Source: Brevibacterium sp. HMSC07C04 (GTDB taxonomy: Bacteria; Actinomycetota; Actinomycetes; Actinomycetales; Brevibacteriaceae). From it: DNA of 64,000 bases. Made by a program: the position numbers and the translations under genes. The stretch is from positions 112,716 to 176,715 of the forward strand of contig NZ_KV823250.1 in NCBI RefSeq assembly GCF_001815905.1, read 5' to 3'. Shown piece after piece: positions 56,001-64,000 of the stretch. How positions within the stretch are numbered: the stretch's first letter is position 1; each line of letters begins with the position of its first letter. Under the pieces are notes generated by a model that was given only the letters and a program-made list of their open reading frames with translations, had not been told where the DNA came from and searched no databases.

Positions 56001-56159
56001 GTGGTTGCCTCCAAAATTTAGTAGGACGTCAAACAAAGTCGCCGTCAGTGTAGTCGGTGTCACACCTTTTCGTCACGCGCGCCGGTGTTGGTCTCCTGGC
56101 GGGGAAGTGAATATTCAGTGCACGAGGTGGTGGGAGGGGCGAGGCGTCGCCCGCGGGTG

Positions 56160-56654
56160 TCATTCCTCTGCCAGCGCCCCTCGGTGTTCGGCCAGAAGCT
56201 GCAGCAGCTGATCCAGACGCTTTCCTTCAATCCCCGGGTGGCTGAATACCTCGCGGTTGAGGGCTTCTGTTGCGGCAAGGGACAGTTCGCAGCCCGCATC
56301 GGTCAGTCGGACGATTGTGGATCGCCCGTCTTGCGGATGCGGCGCGCGCTCGACTAGGCCGGCCCGCTCTAAGCGGTCGACGGCGTTTGTTGTCGAGGTT
56401 GGATGCACCTGAAGCCGTCGGGAGACCACTGACATCGGGAGTTCACCGTGACTGCTGAAGCGCAGAAGGGTCAAAAGCTCGTAGCGGGCGAATGTCAGCT
56501 TCAGCGGCCGCAGTGCACGGTCGATGCGTGCCATGAGCAGCTGCTGGGAGCGCATGATGCTGGTAGTCAGCGTCATCCCGTCGGCCGCTTCTGCGTAGCC
56601 GTGAGCCAGCCACTGCCGGCGCGCTTCACGAATCGGGTCGAATTTCTCAGCCAT
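56160..56654 (-). CDS. MarR-family transcriptional regulator
   Basis: 164 residues from ATG 56654. Winged helix: LTFARYELLTLLRFSSHGELPM, then VVSRRLQVHPTSTTNAVDRLERAGLVERAPHPQDGRSTIVRLTDAG with the DxRS wing that is the MarR signature. It precedes the acyl-CoA dehydrogenase gene by 160 bp on the same strand and has a palindromic operator at its own promoter, so it probably represses itself and the valine-catabolism operon, released by an acyl-CoA or branched-chain acid. Confidence 0.9.
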   Translation of the reverse strand: MAEKFDPIREARRQWLAHGYAEAADGMTLTTSIMRSQQLLMARIDRALRPLKLTFARYELLTLLRFSSHGELPMSVVSRRLQVHPTSTTNAVDRLERAGLVERAPHPQDGRSTIVRLTDAGCELSLAATEALNREVFSHPGIEGKRLDQLLQLLAEHRGALAEE

Positions 56655-56686
56655 AGTCGGGCTGAGTCTAAAGCGCTTGTGTGGTC

Positions 56687-56706
56687 GAGCGCACATCAGT
56701 GCGCTC
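56687..56706 (-). promoter_or_regulatory. palindromic operator upstream of marR
   Basis: GAGCGCAC-ATCA-GTGCGCTC: perfect 8-base inverted repeat, 33 bp before the start codon. TAGACT (about 56665-56670 on the minus strand) would be the -10 box, which puts the palindrome over the -35 region. A related half-site (GATGTGCTCATGTGC) lies about 25 bp further upstream. Confidence 0.65.
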
Positions 56707-57431
56707 ATGTGGGGTCGGCGCGATGATGTGCTCATGTGCGGACGGCTGACCTGGCGGCTGGAAGCGGCGCATTGGGTCCTGGCGCCAGGATGGGCCAAGG
56801 GTGACAAGAGCTGCTTGTGCGCAGGCAATGCACGATCAGAACCCGTTGACACGCAGCCGATGTTTCGCATGGCCTTCACTGAGCGGCGTTGCGCTCTTGC
56901 GGTCAACAGCTGCTGTGCATGGGAAAGGACTGAATTCGGCTGGCCGCGCTGAGAGTAATCCATCGGTGTCCAATGGGCACCTGGTCTCGACCTCATTGCA
57001 GGGCTACGAGGTGGGGAACAAGAAATGACTTCGGTACGGGGGATGAGAGTAAGATACGTGTTGACCAGCGTGTCGTTTGTAGGCGGACTTTGGCACCCTA
57101 TTCCGGAGTTTCGGTCGCGCTCAGGGAAAGAAGAATGCAGATGGGCGTATAGAACGTACGAGAGGGTAGAAAGCTGACCACTCCTTCGTTCTGAAGGCCG
57201 CCTGCCCCAACCAGCCGGGGCGGAGTTTATACCCCCGGTTCGCGTCAGCCGATATTCCTAGGACGCGGGGCCGCTGAATGCAGTGATGCGAATCGTTCTG
57301 GTTGTCGAGTTGTTGTTGCATTTTCCGTCATCGGCTGCAGACTCGTGCTGTGCTCCTTCAACGAGGCGCCAACGTTCCGCATGCACCTGGGAAACGTGCA
57401 AGTCCGGTCCAGAGTGTATGTCTTCACGTGG
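56707..57431. other. gene-free region before the TetR gene
   Basis: About 725 bp in which I find no credible gene on either strand; the short open frames have no family pattern or ribosome-binding site. It marks the change from the core genes on the left to the lower-G+C accessory segment on the right. Confidence 0.4.
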
Positions 57432-58004
57432 TTATAGCAGCAAGAACCATCCTCGTTGATGTTTCCGCAATCGCTGCATCCAGGGGGGTGAGCCCGGTAG
57501 AACTGCTCGGACTAACAAAGGCCCGAGCAGAGCGTCACACACGTCAGAGGCGCTGACTTCGCCTACCGCCTTGCCCCTTGCCTGAGCAAGCGACGGGACT
57601 CGGTGGACATTTCTTCTTCGAGGTTTGACAAATTGTTCAGCAAACAGCTCACCGAATTCACTGTCTTGCCGGATCGCTTCAAGGATACCCGTGAGGTTCT
57701 TGCGAACGAGTGGCGTCGATAGCATCTCAACTTCGCGGTTTTGAAGAGCGAGGATGTCTGTGGCGATTGAACCGGTGTCTACCTCAGCGCCAACACCATA
57801 TTCTTTCCGGATCACGGTAAGGGCAATGTCGGCAATGCCATTAAATGGGCTGTAGAATGTCGGTCTTGTCGTCCCTGCCTTCTTGGTCAGCCTATCAACG
57901 CTGAGGGCCGAATAACCCTCCGTGATCATCAACTCTTTCGCTGCGGTAATCAACGCGTCACTGACGCCGCGAGCGTACGGGCGGCCCTTCTGAACTGTAA
58001 CCAT
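57432..58004 (-). CDS. TetR-family regulator with frameshifted C-terminus
   Basis: 190 residues. The N-terminal HTH is intact: GVSDALITAAKELMITEGYSALSVDRLTKKAGTTRPTFYSPF is split by one helix turn as usual. The ligand domain is of the TetR_C_11 type up to LLGPLLVRAVLPGSPP. The last residues WMQRLRKHQRGWFLLL are unlike the family, whereas the next frame reads LDAAIAETSTRMVLAAITT and stops at 57424, a normal TetR end. One base missing in the C/G run at 57483-57488 explains this. DNA binding may be kept but the final dimer helix is altered. Confidence 0.8.
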   Translation of the reverse strand: MVTVQKGRPYARGVSDALITAAKELMITEGYSALSVDRLTKKAGTTRPTFYSPFNGIADIALTVIRKEYGVGAEVDTGSIATDILALQNREVEMLSTPLVRKNLTGILEAIRQDSEFGELFAEQFVKPRRRNVHRVPSLAQARGKAVGEVSASDVCDALLGPLLVRAVLPGSPPWMQRLRKHQRGWFLLL

Positions 58005-58396
58005 TTAAACAATGTGGCCCGAGTGGCGTTGTGTCATTCTAAAATTTACGCGCTTGACTCGCTCGGTGCGCGGACTTGCTCGTTCCCGCGAGAAATTTCC
58101 AAGAGGCTGAGGGTCGTGGGCTTCATCGTCGTATTCGTGCTCTTCCCGGTTGGACCCTATTCCGGTCCTGGTTCCAGCAGCGGTAGTGAAATTCGCCAGA
58201 TTCAGCTGCTGGCACAACAGCTTGCGGTCGGTCGACGAAGCCACGACGAAGTTGCCTTTGAACTGAGTCAGCCAAGAACTGGCTCCGTACTATGAGCGGC
58301 TCATTCGCTTGACACTGTTCGCGTCGACCATGTTGTGACGCTCTTGGGTCGAATGGGTGGTCTCGGTACCGAATTCCTTCACGATGAGCGGTGCTT
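58005..58396. other. unassigned sequence between tetR and the response regulator gene
   Basis: About 390 bp. A plus-strand frame (58014-58295) encodes one hydrophobic stretch (VVGFIVVFVLFPVG) followed by a helix-like LLAQQLAVGRRSHDEV, and a minus-strand frame is also open; neither has a ribosome-binding site or a family I recognise. Confidence 0.3.
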
Positions 58397-59071
58397 CTAT
58401 ATCGGCGCGGCGATCCCAGTGCGAAAAGCTAGTAACACGAGGTGGACGCGATCGCGTGCCTGGGTCTTGGAGAAGAGGTTTCCGATGTGCTTCTTAACAG
58501 TTGGCATAGAAAGCGACAGGACTTCGCAGATTTCTCTGTTTGAATGTCCGTGGGCCACTAGCTTTAGCACTTCAGTTTCCCTAAGCGTAAGGCAGTCGCG
58601 GAGCTGCATTTGATCGGTGCCAGCGTGTGCTGGATCGAAGCGATCATTATCCATTTGACGTATACGGTCGAACAGTTTTGCGGTGGGGCCAGGGGAGATG
58701 ACCGACTCGCCGCGGTGGATCACACGAACGGCTTCGACTAGTTCGTCAGGCGGAGTGTTCTTCATCAAGAAACCAGATGCGCCGTTGTCTATAGCCTTGA
58801 TCACGTTATTGTCGGAATCAAAGGTCGTCAGAATTGCAATCTTCACTGCGGAGTTCACTTCCAGCAGTTTCTTGGTTGTTTGGATTCCATCAAAGATAGG
58901 CATTTGTATATCTAGCAAAATCACATCCACCGGAGTATTCCGCTGACGGTCGATCGCCTCTTGTCCATCTTGTGCCTGCCACGAGACATCCATGCCTGTT
59001 TGACCGTTGAGAATTAGGGCCAACCCAGCACTGAAAAGGGGTTCATCATCGACGAGACCGAGAGTAATCAT
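58397..59071 (-). CDS. NarL/LuxR-type response regulator
   Basis: 224 residues. Receiver domain with DDE at 8-10, phospho-acceptor Asp54 in ILLDIQMP, Thr in LTTFDSD and Lys in FLMKNTPP; LuxR-type HTH at the end (LTLRETEVLKLVAHGHSNREI and MPTVKKHIGNLFSK). ATG 59071 overlaps the stop of the histidine kinase gene, so this start is chosen over 59083. It should control the divergent ABC transporter genes. Confidence 0.92.
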   Translation of the reverse strand: MITLGLVDDEPLFSAGLALILNGQTGMDVSWQAQDGQEAIDRQRNTPVDVILLDIQMPIFDGIQTTKKLLEVNSAVKIAILTTFDSDNNVIKAIDNGASGFLMKNTPPDELVEAVRVIHRGESVISPGPTAKLFDRIRQMDNDRFDPAHAGTDQMQLRDCLTLRETEVLKLVAHGHSNREICEVLSLSMPTVKKHIGNLFSKTQARDRVHLVLLAFRTGIAAPI

Positions 59072-60276
59072 GACCTGCTCCAAAACAGTTCACTCTTGAC
59101 ATGCCACTCGCCAGTGGTTGCGTCCGCACCTGCTGTGAGGGTGCCGTCAAAAGCAAGAGCTGTTTCTTTCATTCCGACGATCCCGGTTCCGGTTCCGACG
59201 GTAGTCCTTTCTCGCACTGCGCTACCGGCAGTGTTGCATATGTGCAACATGATCCTACTTGCTTCGATCTGTACTCTAATCGTTACACTCCCACCCGGTG
59301 CATGTTTCAACGCGTTGACACAAGATTCCTGGACGATACGGTAAGCGGCACCGCTTATTTGAGCTGGCACATCGTCGATGTTTCCAAGGATTTGTAGTTC
59401 TACAGACGGATTCGTGGATCGGACCGACGATACAAAACCTTCCAAATCGCTGAGTTGCGGAGGTGGAGGCTTGTCGACCAGCTGCGCGCTCTGTCCGGTA
59501 GGTCCACGCAACAGGCGGGTAACTCTTGAAACCTCGCTGACAGCTTCTCGACTGACATTACCTATATCTTGGAGCAGCCTATCGGCGCCGTTTGGATCGG
59601 ATTCAAGGATATATCTGGCTCCTTCCGCCTGAACCGCAACAACGCTGAGCGAATGCCCTAGGACATCATGGATTTCTCGCGCCATGTTCGCCCGTTCTTC
59701 GATGGTATTGAGCCGCTGCTCAACCCTTCTTTGTTCTTCAAGCAGTTCTGCTCGCTCGATCGCCATATCGAATTGTTCCCGATTGCGCTGGCGCAATAGC
59801 CCGGCAAGAGCGGCTGCGATGATAAGCGACCAGGCCATAGTGGTGGCGATAAGTGGATCCAGCCAGGACTCGAGTGCCGAATCTTTTGCGATAAGGAGAA
59901 TCGTGACCGTAGTTCCGACCAGCAGAGCAACAAGGCTGAGCCACCGCCACGACGATTTGACCTGTGTTTGTGAACCATATGCCACAGACAATGCGAGTGC
60001 GATAGTCAGAAGGCTGAGCTTATGGGTAGCGAGGACATGTGCGGCCCCAGCCACTGCGAAGCCTACGACCGAAACGAGCGGCACCGCATTTCTGAACGTG
60101 GCAAGAATGACGCATAGCGCTGTGATTGCCCAATGAAACGCTTGGATCGTTCCCGTGGGTGGCGCGGGTCGGCTCAACAACGCGGCCACCAGGATGGCTA
60201 AGGCGAGGGCAACGTTCGGCAACTGCGAGAGCTGCGAGCGGAGTCGTGCGAACGATGACTCGATCGTGGGCATCAT
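59068..60276 (-). CDS. sensor histidine kinase, HisKA_3 type
   Basis: 402 residues. About five or six N-terminal membrane helices (ALALAILVAALL to MAWSLIIAAALAGLL) without a sizeable sensor loop, a short coiled coil, then the dimerisation/phosphoacceptor box ANMAREIHDVLGHSLSVVAV with His203, and a HATPase_c domain (QESCVNALKHAPGG, GTGTGIVGMKE). Kinases of this intramembrane-sensing build usually monitor cell-envelope stress or peptide antibiotics. ATG 60276 or 60273 are equally possible; TAGGGT upstream could be a -10 box. Confidence 0.9.
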   Translation of the reverse strand: MMPTIESSFARLRSQLSQLPNVALALAILVAALLSRPAPPTGTIQAFHWAITALCVILATFRNAVPLVSVVGFAVAGAAHVLATHKLSLLTIALALSVAYGSQTQVKSSWRWLSLVALLVGTTVTILLIAKDSALESWLDPLIATTMAWSLIIAAALAGLLRQRNREQFDMAIERAELLEEQRRVEQRLNTIEERANMAREIHDVLGHSLSVVAVQAEGARYILESDPNGADRLLQDIGNVSREAVSEVSRVTRLLRGPTGQSAQLVDKPPPPQLSDLEGFVSSVRSTNPSVELQILGNIDDVPAQISGAAYRIVQESCVNALKHAPGGSVTIRVQIEASRIMLHICNTAGSAVRERTTVGTGTGIVGMKETALAFDGTLTAGADATTGEWHVKSELFWSRS

Positions 60277-60408
60277 AGTGCTAACCCTACCGGGGCGGAT
60301 GCTTGGCAGTGGGATACCGGAGTATGCCTCCAAGATGGTCCCAGGGGATGTTTCGTCATGGTGCAGCTCTGGAGACGATAGAACCATGCTGACTCTGGAA
60401 GGACCATT

Positions 60409-61308
60409 ATGACAGCAGTAATCAAGACGCATGCTTTGACAAAGACATTCAAGAACCACACGGCGGTCGACGCTCTCGACCTGAACGTACCAGAAGGCTC
60501 GGTGTACGGCTTTTTGGGGCCAAACGGTTCAGGCAAATCGACCACCATGAGAATGTTGCTTGGTCTGACATCACCGACGCATGGAGAGATAGAACTCTTC
60601 GGGCGCGAACTCAATCCTACGAGCAGAACCGAGCTGTTACCGGCAATCGGATCCATGATCGAAGCTCCACCGGGGTACGGCCATCTCTCCGGGGAGGAAA
60701 ACATGCGGATTGTGCGCGACATGCTTGGCCTGTCGAATGCACAGATCGACTATGCGCTGTCGACGGTTCGGCTAACGGAGCACCGCACAAAACTCGTTCG
60801 CAACTACTCATTGGGCATGAAACAACGGCTCGGCATTGCGATGGCCATCGCGAGGGGCCCGTCCCTACTTGTCCTCGACGAACCGACCAACGGCCTTGAT
60901 CCCGCCGGCATCGAGGAAATTCGAAACTTGCTCGTGCATCTGGCCCACGAGGGAATCACAGTGATGGTATCTAGCCATCTCCTCGACGAAATAGACAAGA
61001 TGGCGAATGTGCTTGGGATTCTTTCTCAAGGGCGGATGATCTTTCAAGGCACTCGCGAAACGCTTTTCGAGCATTCGCTACCCGACCTCATCATTGAAAC
61101 TCCCGACCCTGAAGCTGTCTTGGCACAAGGCGTTGACGCAACCAAGACTCAAGGCGGGGTAGTAGTCAGCGGCATCAATAAGACAGAGACTGCCGAAATG
61201 ATTCACCGTCTGGCTGTAGCTAACGTGCCCATCTTTGAGGTTCGTCGAGTACAGCAGAGCCTGGAAGACGTGTTCATGGACCTCACTGGACGCGAGGGTT
61301 TGCTGTGA
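60409..61308 (+). CDS. ABC transporter ATPase, bacitracin/lantibiotic-immunity type
   Basis: 299 residues. Walker A GPNGSGKST (37-45), signature YSLGMKQRLGIA, Walker B LLVLDEPTNGLDP, switch His in VSSHLLDEI. The C-terminal extension ending VRRVQQSLEDVFMDLTG is typical of BcrA/LanF ATPases. GGAAGGA precedes ATG 60409. Divergent from the kinase gene with 132 bp between them; 4-bp overlap with the next gene. Confidence 0.92.
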   Translation: MTAVIKTHALTKTFKNHTAVDALDLNVPEGSVYGFLGPNGSGKSTTMRMLLGLTSPTHGEIELFGRELNPTSRTELLPAIGSMIEAPPGYGHLSGEENMRIVRDMLGLSNAQIDYALSTVRLTEHRTKLVRNYSLGMKQRLGIAMAIARGPSLLVLDEPTNGLDPAGIEEIRNLLVHLAHEGITVMVSSHLLDEIDKMANVLGILSQGRMIFQGTRETLFEHSLPDLIIETPDPEAVLAQGVDATKTQGGVVVSGINKTETAEMIHRLAVANVPIFEVRRVQQSLEDVFMDLTGREGLL

Positions 61309-62057
61309 AGCTCGCAATGGTGTTGGAATTTCACAAGATGCGCCGACTGCGGACAGCTCCGACCGTGGCTATCCTCGTTGTAGCTGTCGCTGTGCTATCG
61401 AGCTTCTCCCTCTTTTCGGGAAGCACCCAGGAAACCTTGAACGATCCAGATTCCATGCCGTGGGCGGGACTCTTGACGACATACACGTTGATGTCTGCAA
61501 TGACGTCACCAATCTTGATCTCAGTAATCGCGAGTCGGCAAACCGACATCGAACACTCCGGTGTGGGATGGACGCTCGCATCGACCGCCGGATACTCACC
61601 TGGCAGGCTATGTCAAGCCAAGCTAATAACTTTAAGCATCGTATTAGTGCCGGCAGTCGCGATTCAGACTTTGCTCGTCATCGGAATCGGATTGCTCGCG
61701 GGTATCCGGGCACCCCTTGAGCCAGGGCCCTGGGTGGGGTACACCCTGCTGCTGTTCTTCGTCGACGTCGGCTTCCTGGCAATACATATTTGGCTGGCAG
61801 CAGTCGTTGAGAACCAGTTGATCAGCGTGGGTATTGGAATGCTGGGCGCATTTCTCGCTGCTTTTACCTTTCTCATGCCGGGCCCCATCGCGCGCTTCAT
61901 CCCGTGGGGGTACTACGCAATGATTTCACACGCTGGACAACGCGGGGGCAGTGTTGCATACATCACGCCGGAGTACGGGTGGGTCGTCGGATTCCTGCTC
62001 ATCGTTGCTCTGGCATTTGCTGTTGTTACTCATCGACTCAACCGAATTGAGAGGTAA
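61305..62057 (+). CDS. ABC-2 type permease, lantibiotic-immunity (LanE/MutE) like
   Basis: 250 residues with six predicted helices. It starts KLAMVLEFHKMRRLRTAPTV, a cytoplasmic basic segment usual in this group, and contains DIEHSGVGWTLASTAGYSPGRLCQAKLI, the conserved loop of LanE/LanG permeases. The end HRLNRIER is cytoplasmic. Works with the ATPase upstream and the second permease to remove a peptide from the membrane. Confidence 0.85.
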   Translation: MKLAMVLEFHKMRRLRTAPTVAILVVAVAVLSSFSLFSGSTQETLNDPDSMPWAGLLTTYTLMSAMTSPILISVIASRQTDIEHSGVGWTLASTAGYSPGRLCQAKLITLSIVLVPAVAIQTLLVIGIGLLAGIRAPLEPGPWVGYTLLLFFVDVGFLAIHIWLAAVVENQLISVGIGMLGAFLAAFTFLMPGPIARFIPWGYYAMISHAGQRGGSVAYITPEYGWVVGFLLIVALAFAVVTHRLNRIER

Positions 62058-62061
62058 ACCA

Positions 62062-62808
62062 GTGTTTCGAGCTGAACTTCTAAAACTTAAGCGTTCGACC
62101 ACATGGCTCATCGCTCTGATCTTGCCAGTATTAGCCGTAGTCACGGGCACAATCAATTTGGCCAACAACACTGAGACTCTTGACACCGGGTGGCAATCGT
62201 TTACCTCCCAAGTCACCCTGTTCTACGGCTTGTTGTTCTATTCAATGGGCATTGCGCTACTCGCAGCAACGGCCTGGAGGATGGAACACCGCGGAACAAA
62301 CTGGAACCTGCTGCTGACCACCACACGAAAACCCCTAGCTTTGGTCGTTGCAAAGATCGCGGCAATCACTGTTCCAGTTGCATTTATGCAGGTCGTCCTC
62401 GTCATCGGGACTGTCGTCTCCGGCGTGGTCTTCCTGGACCTTGATGGAGCTATCCCTTGGCAGTTTGTGCTGGTCGGAGTGATCTCGGTGGTTGCTGCGT
62501 TGCCGCTTATTGCAGTGCAGTCCCTTCTCTCGATGTTGCTGAAGTCCTTTGCTGCGCCCGTCGCTATCTGCTTGTTGGGGTGCGTCATCGGCGTAGCCAG
62601 CGTCACGTCTGTTGCGCTTCGACCGCTGAGTTTCGTACTCCCGCAGGGAATAAACACCCGGGCACTCAACCTTGGTTCGACCGCCCTTGCTGGGTCGGGT
62701 GGTCTGACTGTCGGTTCAGCGCTGCCACTGATCGGCACTGCTGTCGCGATCGCTGCTCTGTTTTCCCTGGCCACAGTGGCGCTTATTCGCGCTGTCAAAC
62801 TGCGCTGA
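62062..62808 (+). CDS. ABC-2 type permease, lantibiotic-immunity (LanG/MutG) like
   Basis: 248 residues from GTG 62062 (GAGAGG upstream); the longer open frame lies inside the previous gene. Six helices; begins FRAELLKLKRSTTWLIALIL and has the conserved WRMEHRGTNWNLLLTTTRKPLALVVAK loop with the EHRGTxWN motif of this family. Forms the second half of the exporter. No lantibiotic precursor or modification gene is in the window. Confidence 0.87.
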   Translation: MFRAELLKLKRSTTWLIALILPVLAVVTGTINLANNTETLDTGWQSFTSQVTLFYGLLFYSMGIALLAATAWRMEHRGTNWNLLLTTTRKPLALVVAKIAAITVPVAFMQVVLVIGTVVSGVVFLDLDGAIPWQFVLVGVISVVAALPLIAVQSLLSMLLKSFAAPVAICLLGCVIGVASVTSVALRPLSFVLPQGINTRALNLGSTALAGSGGLTVGSALPLIGTAVAIAALFSLATVALIRAVKLR

Positions 62809-64000
62809 GGTGAGCACCCAACTCTTTGCATCGTGAATTGCCTGACAACCTAGCGTGTAACGTAATTTACCGGTCTTGTGATCTGAAACGCAGGTCACAC
62901 TCATAGTGAATCGAGGACTCAGGAGCTAGGAGCGCTCTGCTGGACGTGATCCAGCACCATTCGACATCCTGTCGGGGCATTCCCGTATGTAGTAGTCCGA
63001 ATGGTTCGTCAGCGAGGCATGGACGTGGGCGAGTAGCGAAATGAGTGATTCTTTTCGGGCGCCCGTCGACGTCGGGCCCTTCAGTATGTTGGAGGTGCCG
63101 GGAAAGGAAGGTCCGAGGGGAAGGTCGTCGTTGTTTGACTGTGCATGTGCATGTCGACGACTGTCGCGGTCGCTGCACTGTTGTTTGTCGGATCAGGCGT
63201 AGCTGTGATGGTCTTCGATGCACTGTCATTGTTTACGTTACCTGGGTGGTAGCCAGATGCGGTACGTCGAAGTGTTAGTCCAAATCACCACAGTTGCGTA
63301 GGAGACGAAACACCCAAGGTGTCGGGTCCCCCTGCTGAACTCGAAGTTCGAACTAACCGTGTTAGGTCGACTCTTGCCATCGTGGCCGGGTCCCAGCTCC
63401 TGGGTTCCATGAGATGGTTTTCAACTCCGCAGCTTCAATAATGCCGGCAGAAGCTCGCCACGACCGCAGCGACCGAACAAACTGGCAATCCATCGACCCG
63501 CGGCCCGGCCATTCGACGGTCCCCATGAGCTGGGGGACGTTGATATGCCAGTGCTGGCGATAGAACCCGTCGAGAAGATCCAATCTCTTGAGGTACTGCC
63601 TTTCTTGGCAGTCCTCGCGCGTCGAGGTCGTGGTTTCGTGTCACAGTGCGGGATGTCAATGTCCGGCCCAGTCGCGCTCAGCCCGTGTGAGGGCTGGATG
63701 GGCTGAGGTCCTGCGCTGGCCGGGCGGGCCGCCGCTGAGGTCTGCTGAGGAGAAGACACGAGGTGTCCTCCGCGGCAAAAGGCGGGTGGTGCACATCACG
63801 CAATACCGGCTTGCAAAGCTGGTTGGCTGCAGTCTAAAGTTATATCTCGTTGCCAGGACGCGAAAGCGAAACGGCACAGGCGAAGATTAACTGCAGCAGA
63901 TCAGAGATTTGCAAGCAGATGAACTTCAGGCTAAGATAGCCAAGCGCTCACATTCCGAGCGTAAGACTTTCACTTTTGATGATGTGCCTGCGTGTGTGGG
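62809..64000. other. 1.2 kb right-end region without a recognised gene
   Basis: No frame here shows a known family. The coding-like pieces are short and switch between frames, which suggests decayed mobile or accessory DNA. One minus-strand candidate is listed separately. The sequence continues beyond the window. Confidence 0.35.
63362..63583 (-). pseudogene. unrecognised protein fragment, probably frameshifted
   Basis: 73 residues from ATG 63583, open in frame for about 23 further codons upstream. The translation has protein-like character (KRLDLLDGFYRQHWHINVPQ, then LMGTVEWPGRGSMDCQFVRS and SAGIIEAAELKTISW), while an N-terminal, Pro/Ala-rich and basic stretch (SSPQQTSAAARPASAG to RRARTAKKGST) is found in the neighbouring frame just before it. 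Read together they could be one gene broken near 63600. I do not recognise the family. Confidence 0.25.

Noticed and set aside
56687..56745. Short CRISPR-like repeats around GTGCTCATGTG
   Set aside because: Only two or three imperfect units without regular spacers; better explained as operator half-sites.

Overview
The window comes from a high-G+C actinobacterium. Three things point to Brevibacterium or a close relative in the Micrococcales: the tmRNA tag reads AKSNDRTEFALAA (from memory, close to tags of that genus), there is a mycothiol-type DsbA-like nitroreductase, and many genes are packed with ATGA overlaps or look leaderless. The genus is an inference; the actinobacterial assignment is firm.

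Core and metabolic part (1-23321). A nucleoside uptake and salvage operon runs right: BMP lipoprotein (cut by the window edge), ATPase, two permeases, cdd, deoA, deoC. It ends in a strong hairpin and faces a left-running purine nucleoside phosphorylase/phosphosugar mutase pair, so nucleosides are imported, split and their sugar phosphates sent to glycolysis. A GNAT gene follows, then a left-running block with a large EccC/EssC-like FtsK-type ATPase and a Tad/Flp pilus cluster (tadA, tadB, tadC, a short pilin-like protein, two TadE-like and one TadG-like protein). A right-running amidohydrolase-prfB-smpB group follows, and ssrA (tmRNA) lies about 1.4 kb downstream.

Accessory part (23900-34100). 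The 3' end of the tmRNA gene was used as an integration site: the C-terminal piece of a large serine recombinase abuts and overlaps it on the opposite strand. Beyond it lie a very G+C-rich PadR-MacB-FtsX type ABC operon, about 1.1 kb of unreadable sequence, a Tat-type lipoprotein with a BPL_N domain, a GNAT gene, a RelB-like antitoxin whose toxin survives only as its last 19 codons, and a chrA chromate transporter broken by two frameshifts, one at a perfect 36-bp palindrome.

Catabolic part (34121-45540). An 8 kb module (ornithine-cyclodeaminase-like protein, hydantoinase/oxoprolinase B and A subunits, MFS transporter, divergent GntR regulator) is bracketed by two direct copies of an unusual repeat with interleaved, mutually exclusive stems. 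Next comes a guanidino-compound operon: guanidinobutyrase/agmatinase, 2-ketoarginine decarboxylase and a sodium:solute symporter.

Right part. nrdHIEF (class Ib ribonucleotide reductase) has two NrdR-box-like sites 31 bp apart. After it come an SDR, a nitrilase-family amidase, a nitronate monooxygenase-like enzyme and a valine-catabolism operon (MarR regulator, isobutyryl-CoA dehydrogenase, 3-hydroxyisobutyryl-CoA hydrolase, enoyl-CoA hydratase). The last 7 kb has lower G+C and looks acquired: a TetR gene with a frameshifted tail, a NarL-type two-component pair divergent from a lantibiotic-immunity-like ABC transporter, and more than 1 kb without a recognisable gene.
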